A stretch of 64,000 bases of DNA, taken from assembly GCA_035489755.1 (NCBI GenBank), contig DATGZK010000016.1, forward strand, positions 40,081-104,080. The letters run 5' to 3'. Made by a program: the position numbers and the translations under genes. Position 1 is the first letter of the stretch. Each line of letters starts with the position of its first letter. The notes under the pieces are model-generated. The model had not been told where the DNA came from. It did not search any database and saw nothing but the letters and a program-made list of their open reading frames with translations. This document shows, in pieces, positions 18,864 through 27,174 of the stretch. The DNA is from UBA9160 sp035489755. Its GTDB lineage: Bacteria; Myxococcota_A; UBA9160.

Positions 18864-19328
18864 ATGGCGATTACGTTCGGTCGCGGCAGAAACGGCGAGG
18901 GAGGCGGTGACGCGGGTGCCTCGTCGCCGCTATTCCCGACGAATCCGGGGAGCGGGCTGACCGCTTTCATCGACCGGGGTTCCGAGTTTGAAGGGAAGCT
19001 CTCGTTCAAGGACACGGTTCGAATCGATGGCCGGTTCGTGGGCGAGATCTCAAGCGAGAACACCCTCATCGTGGGCGAGAGCGGCGAGATCGAGGCGAAA
19101 ATCCGCTCGCAGGTCGTCGAGGTGAGCGGTGCGGTGACTGGCGACGTGATCGCGTCTCGCAAGCTCATCCTCCACAAGACCGCGCGTATTGAGGGCAACG
19201 TCGAGACCGCGGCGCTCGTCATGGAGGAAGGCGCGTCGTTGAACGGGCGCCTCACGATGGCCGCGGGGGCACGGGAGGGCCGCAAAGGGGCGCGGCTGGA
19301 GACAGTCGAGGGGAGCGGGAACTCCTAG
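18864..19328 (+). CDS. Bactofilin (polymer-forming cytoskeletal protein)
   Basis: 154 residues. The central region is a right-handed beta-helix repeat: FIDRGSEFEGKL, then VRIDGRFVGEI, VGESGEIEAKI, VSGAVTGDVIA, ARIEGNVETAALV and SLNGRL, diagnostic of the DUF583/bactofilin family. Flanking Gly/Ser-rich termini are unstructured, also typical. Bactofilins self-assemble into filaments near the membrane and help shape, stalk or chromosome organisation. RBS AAGAGGAGA precedes ATG. It overlaps the convergent hydrolase by 4 bases. Confidence 0.92.
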   Translation: MAITFGRGRNGEGGGDAGASSPLFPTNPGSGLTAFIDRGSEFEGKLSFKDTVRIDGRFVGEISSENTLIVGESGEIEAKIRSQVVEVSGAVTGDVIASRKLILHKTARIEGNVETAALVMEEGASLNGRLTMAAGAREGRKGARLETVEGSGNS

Positions 19329-20128
19329 GACGGGCCCTTTTTCGGCCTCTCGCGCCGGAACCGGCGGAAATCCGGAGGGCGCTTGCCCATGAACGCCTCG
19401 ACCCCCTCACGCGACTCCTCGCTGTCGAGGTAGCGCTCCAGCGCGGCGTGGCCGAGCTCCGAGTTCCCCGTGATGTGGTCGGTTTCGGCCTTGAACGAAG
19501 CCTTCGCGATCCGCAGCGCACCGGGGCTCTTGTCCAGAATTTCTTGGCACCAGCGGTCGACCTCAGCGTCGAGCTCGGCCGCGGGGACGACCGCATTGAT
19601 GAGCCCCATCGCGAGCGCCTCTTGCGCGCTGTAGCGCCGGCACAAGTACCAGATCTCCCGCGCCTTGCGTTCCCCCACAAGCCGCGCCAAGTACGCGGTC
19701 CCATGACCCGGGTCGACGGAGCCCACGCGCGGCCCCACCTGCCCAAAAACCGCGGTATCGGCGGCGATGGCCAAGTCGCAGAGCACTTGAAGCACGTTGC
19801 CACCGCCGATCGCATAGCCGTTCACGGCGGCGACAACGGGCTTGGGAATTCCCCGAATCACCTCGTGAAGCGCGAGGATCCCGCCGCGCCGGAACGCGTA
19901 GCTGCCCGTCTCTAGCCGCTCCTTTTGATCCCCTCCCGTGCAGAACGCGCGGCTTCCCGCACCCCGCAGAACGACGACGCCCACGGTCGCATCGTCCCAC
20001 GCGCGGTAGAAGGCGTCGGTCATCTCTTCGACAGTCTTGCCGCGGAAGGCGTTCAGCCGAGCTTCGCGCTGGATCGTGAGGCGAGCGATCCCGTCCCGGG
20101 CCTCGTAAGAGATATCTTCGTAGTCCAT
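19325..20128 (-). CDS. Crotonase-family protein, BadI-like ring-cleaving hydrolase
   Basis: 267 residues, enoyl-CoA hydratase/isomerase fold. The features are specific to the BadI/MenB branch: NAFRGKT, RAFCTGGDQKE (oxyanion-hole and GGDQ), NGYAIGGGNVLQVLCDLAIA, and GSVDPGHGTAYLARLVGERKAREIWY. From memory this is closer to BadI (2-ketocyclohexanecarboxyl-CoA hydrolase, anaerobic benzoate pathway) than to MenB, naphthoate synthase. No other bad or men genes lie nearby, so the pathway stays open. Overlaps the bactofilin stop. Confidence 0.75.
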   Translation of the reverse strand: MDYEDISYEARDGIARLTIQREARLNAFRGKTVEEMTDAFYRAWDDATVGVVVLRGAGSRAFCTGGDQKERLETGSYAFRRGGILALHEVIRGIPKPVVAAVNGYAIGGGNVLQVLCDLAIAADTAVFGQVGPRVGSVDPGHGTAYLARLVGERKAREIWYLCRRYSAQEALAMGLINAVVPAAELDAEVDRWCQEILDKSPGALRIAKASFKAETDHITGNSELGHAALERYLDSEESREGVEAFMGKRPPDFRRFRRERPKKGPS

Positions 20129-20211
20129 GGAGCCGCCACGCCGCGCGCCGCGCTAGGCGCGGCGGCGGCAGCCTCCGTTCCCTTCGGGCTCTCTGCGCGG
20201 AGCGCGGCGCA

Positions 20212-20847
20212 CTACTTGGATACCTTGAACACCTGATCGTGTTCGCGCACCCGCTGCGCGACTTGAATCCCTACCGACTGACCGGCCCGGGCGAGCTCGA
20301 TCGGGCGGTGGTCGACCTCCATATGCTCGAGGCGCTGATAGAAATCCGTCGTGTGGCCACGGATATGCACGGTGTCTCCCACACGGAGCACGCCGTGTTC
20401 GAGTGCGATGACCCCTGCGTTCACGTGGGCGAAGTAGTGCGTAATGCGGCCGACAAGTTCGGGCACCGTCGCGGCGACGCTGACGGGAACGGCGCTGGCC
20501 GGCGCGGCGCTCGCCACCGGCCCGGGTTTGGCAGAGGCCGCTGCATGAGAAGCGGGGTGCGTCGCAACCGCCGCCGGCGGCTTTTGTGCGCTCGGCTTCG
20601 GATGGCCGCGCTTGGCTGCCGCAGGGGCCGTTTTCATTGTTCGCGCGGGCGCGGCCTTGCGGGTTGTGACCGCGCGCTTTTTCTTCGCGGTGCTCTTTTT
20701 CCGGGGGACTGCCCGCTTGCGCCCGGCGGCCTTCTTGGTCGCCCGACTCCGGCTCACCTTGGCCTTCGTCTTCTTTCGCGCGGTCGCCCGCGGTTTGCGG
20801 CGGGTCGCCGACTTGCGGCGGGCGCGGGGCTTGGAGCGGGTGGCCAT
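20212..20847 (-). CDS. Histone-H1-like tail fused to EF-Tu domain-II-like domain
   Basis: 211 residues in two parts. Residues 1-80 are Lys/Arg/Ala-rich (RKSATRRKPRATARKKTKAK and similar), like bacterial histone H1 or AlgP-type DNA/RNA-binding tails; an Ala/Pro linker follows. Residues about 128-211 form a beta-barrel pattern (LVGRITHYFAHVNAGVIAL, LRVGDTVHIRGHTTDF, AGQSVGIQVAQRVREHDQVFKV) matching the small stand-alone translation-factor domain II family. It has no GTPase domain. A nucleic-acid or ribosome-associated role is inference. Confidence 0.7.
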   Translation of the reverse strand: MATRSKPRARRKSATRRKPRATARKKTKAKVSRSRATKKAAGRKRAVPRKKSTAKKKRAVTTRKAAPARTMKTAPAAAKRGHPKPSAQKPPAAVATHPASHAAASAKPGPVASAAPASAVPVSVAATVPELVGRITHYFAHVNAGVIALEHGVLRVGDTVHIRGHTTDFYQRLEHMEVDHRPIELARAGQSVGIQVAQRVREHDQVFKVSK

Positions 20848-20970
20848 CGTGGATCTCCCTCGCGGTGGGCGGCACGTGTGATTCTACGCAGCGAGGAAAA
20901 TAGAGGTCAACGCAGGAAGCCGCGAGAAGTTCGCGCGCGCGGGCAAACTCGGACGCAGCGCCGACCGCGC

Positions 20971-21216
20971 CTAGACCGGGATGACCGAGGTGACGCCCGG
21001 CACCTCCTCCCGGAGGGCAGGCTCGAGCGCGAGGCGCAGCGTTGCCGATTGGGCCGGGCACCGTACACACGCCCCAAGTAGGGCGAGCTTCACGGTGCCA
21101 TCGTCTTCGACGTCCACGAGCTCAACCCCACCACCGTCCGCGACGAGCGCAGGACGCAGGCGGTCGAGAGCCGCTTCCACCCGGTCGCGCAGCGGTCGCG
21201 AGAGCGCCGAGCCCAT
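20971..21216 (-). CDS. NifU C-terminal domain protein (Fe-S scaffold)
   Basis: 81 residues. The NifU-like C-terminal domain is complete: LRPALVADGGGVELVDVE, VKLALLGACVRCPAQSATL with the CxxC cluster ligands, then LREEVPGVTSVIPV. It acts as a scaffold or carrier for Fe-S clusters in the cytoplasm. ATG at 21216 gives the usual compact length. It is divergent from the MoaD-MoaE gene, an Fe-S/molybdenum cofactor neighbourhood. Confidence 0.85.
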   Translation of the reverse strand: MGSALSRPLRDRVEAALDRLRPALVADGGGVELVDVEDDGTVKLALLGACVRCPAQSATLRLALEPALREEVPGVTSVIPV

Positions 21217-21310
21217 GCTTTCGTTTCGGTCGCCCGCCGCCCGGTGTTGAGGCGCGCTGCCGGTCCCGCCCGCCTCGACCCTGCGCCAGGGGAGGGATAG
21301 CCTCGACGCC

Positions 21311-21970
21311 ATGCAGGTTCGTCTCCGCCTCTTCGGGGCAGCGCGGGAGGCCGTGGGTTCCAAGGAGCTGCAGCTCTCCCTCGCCGCCGGGGCTTGTGTG
21401 GCTGATCTGCGCGCACTCTTGTTGCACCAGTTCCCGGGGCTCGGTCCCCTCAATGCCCGCGTCCGAGTGTCCGTGAACCACGAGCTCGCGGAGGGCGACG
21501 CTCGCCTTGCGGAAGGCGATGAAGTCGCCCTTCTGCCCCCCGTCGCAGGAGGCGCGGGCGCGTGCACGATCTCCGGGTCTCGCCTCGACGTCGGCGCGGT
21601 GGTGACGCGGGTCACAGGTCCGGGTGCCGGCGGGGTCGTCACCTTCATCGGTACGGTTCGCGATCACGCCCGCGGCCGCTCGATTCACCACCTCGAGTAC
21701 GAGGCCTATCCCGAGATGGCGGAGCGCGAGATGCAGCGCATCGCCGACGAGGCGGCCGCCCGCTTTCCCGGCGCCCGCGTGGCCATGGCCCACCGAACCG
21801 GGCAGCTTGCAATCGGCGAGATCGCGGTCGTCGTGGCCGCCGCTGCCCCCCACCGCGCCGAGGCGTTCTCCGCCTGTCGCTTCGCAATCGACACGCTGAA
21901 GGAGCGCGTCCCGATTTGGAAAAAGGAAATCGCGAGCGACGGCGCGTACTGGGTGGACGATCACGCGTGA
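21311..21970 (+). CDS. MoaD-MoaE fusion, molybdopterin synthase
   Basis: 219 residues. Residues 1-80 are the ubiquitin-like small subunit MoaD (QVRLRLFGAAREAVGS, ending LLPPVAGGAGA). Residues about 85-219 are MoaE (GAVVTFIGTVRDHARGR, LEYEAYPEMAEREM, RAEAFSACRFAIDTLKERVPIWKKE). Together they convert cyclic pyranopterin monophosphate to molybdopterin. The MoaD Gly-Gly, whose terminal carboxylate must be thiolated, is internal here, so processing is probably needed, as reported for mycobacterial MoaX. Its stop overlaps moaB. Confidence 0.88.
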   Translation: MQVRLRLFGAAREAVGSKELQLSLAAGACVADLRALLLHQFPGLGPLNARVRVSVNHELAEGDARLAEGDEVALLPPVAGGAGACTISGSRLDVGAVVTRVTGPGAGGVVTFIGTVRDHARGRSIHHLEYEAYPEMAEREMQRIADEAAARFPGARVAMAHRTGQLAIGEIAVVVAAAAPHRAEAFSACRFAIDTLKERVPIWKKEIASDGAYWVDDHA

Positions 21971-22518
21971 AGGGCGAGGAGGCCAAGCCGCGCCCCGAGC
22001 CTCGGGGCTCGAGTGCGCAGGCCCACCGGGACGCAGCCTCGAAGGCGGTGCGTGTAGGCGTCATTACCGTGAGCGATTCCCGAACGCTTGAGACCGACAG
22101 CGGGGGCGCACTCGTCGCTGAGCTGCTCACGGCCCACGGCCACCCCGTGGCATCTCGCGAGATCGTCCGGGACGAGCCCACGGCTATCCAGGCCGCCTTG
22201 CGGGCAGCGCTTGGCCAGGAGGGGGTCGGCGCCGTCATCTTGACCGGCGGAACGGGCATCGCTCCGCGCGATGTAACACCCGAGAGCGTCGAGCCTGTGC
22301 TCGAACGTATCATCCCTGGCTTCGGCGAACTGTTCCGAATGCTCTCCTTTGAGGAGATCGGGTCCGCAGCGCTGCTCTCCCGAGCGCTGGCGGGACTGGC
22401 GTGCGGGCGCGTTGTCTTCGTGCTGCCGGGCTCCCGCGGCGCCGTGCGCCTCGCCATGGAGCGGCTCATCCTGCCCGAACTGGGGCATCTCACCGCCGAA
22501 GCCGTGAAACTCCGCTAG
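21967..22518 (+). CDS. moaB: MoaB/MogA-family molybdenum cofactor protein
   Basis: 183 residues. VGVITVSDSRTLETDSGG, VILTGGTGIAPRDVTPES and FVLPGSRGAVRLAMERLILPELGHL are the molybdopterin-binding (MoCF) domain motifs of MoaB/MogA, which adenylylates molybdopterin before metal insertion. GTG 21967 overlaps the MoaDE stop; about 28 residues before the domain are charged and probably disordered. It forms a cofactor operon with the MoaD-MoaE fusion. Confidence 0.85.
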   Translation: MKGEEAKPRPEPRGSSAQAHRDAASKAVRVGVITVSDSRTLETDSGGALVAELLTAHGHPVASREIVRDEPTAIQAALRAALGQEGVGAVILTGGTGIAPRDVTPESVEPVLERIIPGFGELFRMLSFEEIGSAALLSRALAGLACGRVVFVLPGSRGAVRLAMERLILPELGHLTAEAVKLR

Positions 22519-22608
22519 CTGGCGCTCCGGATTCTCCGTGCGGCGGGAGCTGTCCACCCCCTCGCGCCGGCCGTCAAGGCGCCGCGGGCCCCCGCCGAAC
22601 AGCCTTAG

Positions 22609-23925
22609 GTGACAGCGCGCACCCCGATCGCCTTCGCTGCCGCGCTGGCCATCAGCGCCGCCGCCCTGGCCTCGCGTGCGGACACCTTCGTGTGGGTTGA
22701 CGAGAAAGGTGTGACCCACATCACAGATGACCCCGCCTCCGTTCCGCGCGCTGCGCGAGAGAAGCTCGTGCCGGAGGGTGCGGAGCGGGCCTCCCTCTGG
22801 AGCGACGGGTTCCGCGGGCCGCCCGTCCGCACACCACAGGGTGGAACCAGCGGAGAGGAAGACCGCGTCTACCGCCTGCTTCAAAGCGCCGTCGATGACC
22901 TCGAGCGCGGCGACACAGCGCGCGCGTCAAGCGAACTCGAAGCGGTGTTGCGCGTCGCACCCGGGAATGCGGAGGCGCACTGGTACCTTGCGCTTCTAGA
23001 TCGTCAGCGCGGGCGACACGAGTCTTCCGAAACGCACTTGCGCGCGTTCCTCGCGAGCGCGGGCGAAGCGCTTGCGCCGTGGCGCGCCTCGGCCGAGCGC
23101 CGGCTTCAGGCCCTCGAAGATGAAAAACGCCTGACCGAGGCGCAGTCGGCTGCCGGACCGCTCCGCCTCGTGGCCCTCGAGAGCCCGAACTTTCGGATTC
23201 GCTACGACGCCCAGCTCGGCGGGGCATCGCCTGACTACGCACAAACTGTGGTCCGCTACCTCGAAGAGGCTCGCGACCACGCCCTCGAGAACCTCGGGGT
23301 CGCGCCGCGCGAACCCACAAGCGTCATTCTCTACGGGAAGGCGGCCTATCTGGAGGCGCATCGACACCGCTTCTCGTTCCCGACGGTCGGCTTTTTCGAC
23401 GGGCAGATGCACGTCGTCTCCGCCGCCCATCCGGCGGGCGAGCTGCGGGCGCTGCTCTTCCACGAATACACCCACGCCGTCTTCCGCGAGCAAGCTGGGA
23501 GCGACCGCCCCTTCTGGCTGAACGAAGGCCTTGCCGAACTGGCCGGTCGCGCATCGCGGCGCCAGTTCGGGCTCTCCCGCAGCGAACGCGAAGCGCTGCG
23601 GGGACGCATCGAGGGCGGGACCTGGCTTGCGCTGCGACGCCTCGCGCCCGGCTTCGCAGGCCTCGACGACGAAGACGCGCGGGCCGCCTACCTTGAGTCG
23701 ACCGCCGCCGCGGTCTGGATCGAGGGGCGAACCACTCCGCAGGAGCGCGCCGCGCTGCTTGCCCGGCTCGGCACGGGGATGCCCGACGACGAGGTCCTGC
23801 GCGCCGTCCTCGGCCAAGATACGAATGGAATCGATGGCGCGGTCCGCAGCGCGATCCTCGCGGAGTTTCCGTCGAGCGCGGGGGCGCTCCCGACGGTCTC
23901 GAAAGGCGCCGGGCAGATGCCCTAG
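22609..23925 (+). CDS. Secreted DUF4124/TPR protein with gluzincin-like peptidase domain
   Basis: 438 residues. There is a signal peptide (residues 1-24), then a DUF4124-like segment (DTFVWVDEKGVTHITDDP), then a helical TPR-like region (residues about 85-165). The C-terminal half has zinc-peptidase motifs: HEYTH around residue 285 and the downstream glutamate in WLNEGLAEL, the MA(E)/gluzincin pattern. It is predicted periplasmic or secreted. GTG start. No lipobox. Substrate unknown; partner genes do not help. Confidence 0.75.
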   Translation: MTARTPIAFAAALAISAAALASRADTFVWVDEKGVTHITDDPASVPRAAREKLVPEGAERASLWSDGFRGPPVRTPQGGTSGEEDRVYRLLQSAVDDLERGDTARASSELEAVLRVAPGNAEAHWYLALLDRQRGRHESSETHLRAFLASAGEALAPWRASAERRLQALEDEKRLTEAQSAAGPLRLVALESPNFRIRYDAQLGGASPDYAQTVVRYLEEARDHALENLGVAPREPTSVILYGKAAYLEAHRHRFSFPTVGFFDGQMHVVSAAHPAGELRALLFHEYTHAVFREQAGSDRPFWLNEGLAELAGRASRRQFGLSRSEREALRGRIEGGTWLALRRLAPGFAGLDDEDARAAYLESTAAAVWIEGRTTPQERAALLARLGTGMPDDEVLRAVLGQDTNGIDGAVRSAILAEFPSSAGALPTVSKGAGQMP

Positions 23926-23933
23926 GTCCCGGG

Positions 23934-24638
23934 CTAGGCGCTCTCCGCGTCGCGATCCAGCTCGTCTTGGATCCGACTGGCCTCGAGCAGGAGCTCCGTC
24001 ACACTGCTGCGTATCGTGCGGTCGGGCGGAGCGGTACCGGCCTCGAAAGCGAAGCGCCCCTTCACGGCGGACACCAGGCAAAGGGCGGCATCAAAGCCGA
24101 GCAGCGTCTTCGCCTCCGCGTGGACAGGCGCCCCGTCCTCAAGCCAGATCCGTCCCTCCGCGCCCTCGGACGTAATCTGCAGCACGCCGGTCTTGCGGCC
24201 CATCTCGAGGATCTGCAGTACAGCGAAGCTCGGTATCTCCGCCAGCTCGCCCCGAAGGGCCTCGACGTCGGTCCTGCGCTCGAAGAGCACGGTCTCTACC
24301 TCTCCGGTGTCGGGCCCGGGCGACGCACCGCCCGCGCGACGCTGCATCACACAGAACGTAATCACCTGGCCCCCGATCTCGATTCGGTCGCCCGGCCGCA
24401 GCTCGCGCTCGCCGGTCACGGGCTGGCCATTGAGGAGTGTGCCGTTGGTGCTCCCAAGGTCCCGCAGCACCGCGCGCGCCCCGTCGTAACGGATCTCGGC
24501 GTGGCGCCGCGACGCCTCCAGCGAGGCCAGCGGCAGGTCGCAGGAACGGCTCCGCCCCACCACCCAGGTCGCGTCCCTGCGAAGCGCGATGGGAGGAAGC
24601 GGGGGCGCGAAAAGGAGCGGGGTCGAGCTCCAGTCCAT
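23934..24638 (-). CDS. FHA domain plus DUF4388 protein
   Basis: 234 residues. The N-terminal forkhead-associated domain (VVGRSRSCDLPL, SRRHAEI, LRDLGSTNGTLLNG) binds phosphothreonine peptides. The C-terminal DUF4388/PATAN-like domain (AVLQILEMGRKTGVLQITS, RIWLEDGAPVHAEAKTLLGFDAA) is common in delta-proteobacterial and cyanobacterial signalling proteins. It suggests an adaptor in Ser/Thr-kinase or gliding/two-component signalling. No kinase gene lies beside it. Confidence 0.85.
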   Translation of the reverse strand: MDWSSTPLLFAPPLPPIALRRDATWVVGRSRSCDLPLASLEASRRHAEIRYDGARAVLRDLGSTNGTLLNGQPVTGERELRPGDRIEIGGQVITFCVMQRRAGGASPGPDTGEVETVLFERRTDVEALRGELAEIPSFAVLQILEMGRKTGVLQITSEGAEGRIWLEDGAPVHAEAKTLLGFDAALCLVSAVKGRFAFEAGTAPPDRTIRSSVTELLLEASRIQDELDRDAESA

Positions 24639-24669
24639 ACCCCAAAATCGGCAGGTCCCGCGCGAGGCT

Positions 24670-25158
24670 TTACGGCGGTGACGGAGTGCGGACGCTGGCG
24701 CTCACCTCCACCAGGTCTCCGCGCTCCCAGCCCCGGGCGTGGACCGTCCCGGCAGGCACCTCGAGGGCGAGGTCGGCGGGCTCCCGCGGGCGATACTGGG
24801 GCAGGCCCGCCGTGAGCGGATCGAGCTCGGGCGGCGGATGGAGAAGGCGCTCGGAGAAGTCCACCACGCGTTCCCCTCGGATCCACACGATGTCGATGTC
24901 GAAGTACATGCCCGCCATCCAGAACGCGGGGCGGCCGGGCTCTTCAAACGCGAAGGCCATGCCCGCGTCGGGGGCCAAGGACTTTCGACCCCCGAGACCC
25001 CGGGCGCGCTCCTCGGGGGTGCGCGCGACCTCGACTCGAACGACGTCCGAGCGGATCTTGATGGTCGGGGCAGAAGAGGCAGCGCTCTGACCGCAGGCAC
25101 AAGCAAGTGCGCCGAGGGCGAGGGCGAGGAGAGCGGAGCGGATTCGACAACGCGCCAC
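24670..25158 (-). CDS. DUF192 lipoprotein
   Basis: 162 residues from GTG 25158 (an alternative start at 25185 adds nine residues and overlaps acyP). Signal peptide with lipobox LACAC near residue 23. The DUF192 core follows: VEVARTPEERARGLGGRKSL, MAFAFEEPGRPAFWMAGM, and DIDIVWIRGERVVD. The family is widespread, small and beta-rich, with unknown biochemical role. Located one base after the acylphosphatase stop, so probably co-expressed with it. Confidence 0.8.
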   Translation of the reverse strand: MARCRIRSALLALALGALACACGQSAASSAPTIKIRSDVVRVEVARTPEERARGLGGRKSLAPDAGMAFAFEEPGRPAFWMAGMYFDIDIVWIRGERVVDFSERLLHPPPELDPLTAGLPQYRPREPADLALEVPAGTVHARGWERGDLVEVSASVRTPSPP

Positions 25159-25159
25159 C

Positions 25160-25441
25160 TCAGCGCACCCCGAAGCCGCGCACACCCTCTGGCTCCTCGG
25201 TGTGCTCTTCGACGCGATCGACTCGCGCCCCGGGCGGCCCGACGCGGCAAAACGCCGTGAGCTCAGTCACGATCCCGGGCTGGCCCTCGAAGACGGCTTC
25301 GACGGAGCCGTCGGGCAGGTTGCGGACCCAGCCATCGACGCCAAGCGCCCGCGCCCGTTCCCGGGTCGCGTAGCGAAACGCGACGCCCTGCACGCGGCCG
25401 TGCACGACCAGGCGCCGGCGGATCAACCTCCCATCCTGCAT
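25160..25441 (-). CDS. acyP: Acylphosphatase
   Basis: 93 residues; hydrolyses acyl phosphates such as carbamoyl or 1,3-bisphosphoglycerate. The diagnostic N-terminal motif GRVQGVAFRYATRERA holds the catalytic arginine, and GWVRNLPDGSVEAVFEG contains the catalytic asparagine. Length matches the family. ATG 25441 chosen because it begins just before the fold; the frame is open further upstream without homologous motifs. The next gene on this strand begins one base after its stop. Confidence 0.9.
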   Translation of the reverse strand: MQDGRLIRRRLVVHGRVQGVAFRYATRERARALGVDGWVRNLPDGSVEAVFEGQPGIVTELTAFCRVGPPGARVDRVEEHTEEPEGVRGFGVR

Positions 25442-25561
25442 GGCGCTGTCCCCTTGCCCGGAACGGGCGCGGCGGAGCCTTGCGAGGCTATCGTAGAGAG
25501 CCAGTAGGTCGCCGCGCCCGAAGCGCCCAAAATCCCGGCACTCTTGCGTCCCCGAGGCACC

Positions 25562-26770
25562 ATGGATCGCGCATTTTCGACGCTTCTCCGCGAGGCCAGA
25601 GAGCTTCTGCCCGAAGCGGTGGAGCTTCGCCGGCGGATTCACCGGACACCCGAGCTCGGTCTTGAGCTCCCCGTCACCCGCGCGTCGATCCTCGAAAGCC
25701 TCGAAGGCCTGGACCTCGATCTCGAGACGAGCCCCAAGACGAGCGGCGTCGTGGCGACGCTGCGCGGGAAGGCCCCGGGCAGAACGATTCTCCTGCGCGC
25801 GGACATGGATGCCCTCCCGCTCGAAGAGGACACCGGGCTCGAGTTTGCATCGGAGCGAACGGGTGCGATGCACGCGTGCGGGCACGACGCACACATCGCG
25901 ATGCTGGCGGCCGCGGCGCGTCTGCTGGCCTCACGGCGGGAGGAGTTCGACGGAAGCGTGAAGCTGCTCTTTCAGCCCGGAGAGGAGGGCTTCGGCGGCG
26001 CGCGAATCCTGATCGGCGAGGGACTTCTCGAGCATGAGCCGCGCGCTGAGGGAGCCTTTGCGATCCACGTCGATCCCACACTGCCGGCCGGCTGCGTCGC
26101 CACCCGTCCGGGACCCATCATGGCCTCCGGGGATCTGCTTTCGATCGACCTCACCGGCAAAGGCGGCCATGCCTCGATGCCCCACCATGCGGTGGATCCG
26201 ATCCCCGTGGCCTGTGAGATCGTTCTGGCACTGCAGAGCTTGGTGACGCGGCGGGCCGACGCCTTTGACCCTGTGGTCGTCTCGGTGACGCGGGTGCAGG
26301 CGGGGACCACGGGCAACGTGATCCCCGCGACCGCCCATCTGCTCGGCACGATCCGCACCGTCTCCGAGCGCGCACGCCGGGCCATCCATGAGGGCGTGCG
26401 TCGGGTCGTTCTCGGCATCGCCGCGGCGCACGAGGTCGAGGCCCAAGTCCACGTGGTCGAGGGCTACCCCGTCACGGTGAACCACGACGGGTTCGCTCGA
26501 TTCGCGCAAGAGGTCGCCTCGGAGCTGGCCGGGAGCGGCAACGTGATCGAGATGAAGACGCCGATCATGGGTGCGGAGGACTTCTCGTACATCCTCCAGC
26601 GCGTTCCCGGTGCCATGGTTTTCCTGGGCGCGCGACCTCAGGGGCGGGAACCCGCGCCGCTCCACTCCAACCGCATGGTGCTCGACGAGAACGCCCTCGC
26701 GACAGGCATCGCCCTGCATGCAGCCGTGGCGCTTCGCTTCCTCGAGAGTGGGATCCGCCGGAGCCCGTGA
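25562..26770 (+). CDS. M20-family amidohydrolase (N-acyl amino acid/hippurate type)
   Basis: 402 residues. Metal-binding motifs of the M20D/amidohydrolase branch are present: LLRADMDALPLEED, MHACGHDAH, FQPGEEGFGGA, and the C-terminal MGAEDFSYIL. The enzyme should cleave an N-acyl or indole/amino acid amide using a dinuclear metal site in the cytoplasm. ATG 25562 fits better than TTG 25544. Its stop overlaps the next GTG, so the two are co-translated. Confidence 0.88.
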   Translation: MDRAFSTLLREARELLPEAVELRRRIHRTPELGLELPVTRASILESLEGLDLDLETSPKTSGVVATLRGKAPGRTILLRADMDALPLEEDTGLEFASERTGAMHACGHDAHIAMLAAAARLLASRREEFDGSVKLLFQPGEEGFGGARILIGEGLLEHEPRAEGAFAIHVDPTLPAGCVATRPGPIMASGDLLSIDLTGKGGHASMPHHAVDPIPVACEIVLALQSLVTRRADAFDPVVVSVTRVQAGTTGNVIPATAHLLGTIRTVSERARRAIHEGVRRVVLGIAAAHEVEAQVHVVEGYPVTVNHDGFARFAQEVASELAGSGNVIEMKTPIMGAEDFSYILQRVPGAMVFLGARPQGREPAPLHSNRMVLDENALATGIALHAAVALRFLESGIRRSP

Positions 26771-27174
26771 CCGATCGCGCACCCGCTCGGCTCCTTTCCC
26801 CGCAGCGGGCGCGCACGCTCTACGCCGTCGCGGACGCGCTCTTGCCGCCCGGGCCGGCAGGTGACACGCACGGGAGTCGGGGAGGCGGTGGCGTGGACGT
26901 GGCACCCTTCGTGGAGACGCGGCTTGCGCACGCCGAGCGCAGCCGCGTCAGGGAAATCAGGATCATGCTCTTTCTCCTTGAATGGTGGCCGCGGCTCGCG
27001 CTGCGCGGCCGGCGCGGCTTCTCCTGGCTCACCCGTGCCGAGCGCCTGCGCGTCCTCGAGAGCTTCCAACACAGCACGTTTCGAAGCGGCCGGCGCGCCA
27101 GCAGCGAGCTCCGCGCCCTCGTCCTCGCTGCGGCGAATGAAGCGCTCGGATCCTACTCCTTGCCCGGCGCGTAG
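26767..27174 (+). CDS. Hypothetical protein, possibly dehydrogenase small-subunit-like
   Basis: 135 residues. The pattern LLSPQRARTLYAVADALLPP, followed by a Gly-rich stretch and helical segment, loosely resembles the small subunit of gluconate/GMC-type dehydrogenases (gluconate 2-dehydrogenase subunit 3), but there is no Tat signal and no partner large subunit in view. Assignment is weak. GTG start overlaps the amidohydrolase stop; its 3' end overlaps the convergent sigma-factor gene by 22 bases. Confidence 0.55.
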   Translation: MTDRAPARLLSPQRARTLYAVADALLPPGPAGDTHGSRGGGGVDVAPFVETRLAHAERSRVREIRIMLFLLEWWPRLALRGRRGFSWLTRAERLRVLESFQHSTFRSGRRASSELRALVLAAANEALGSYSLPGA

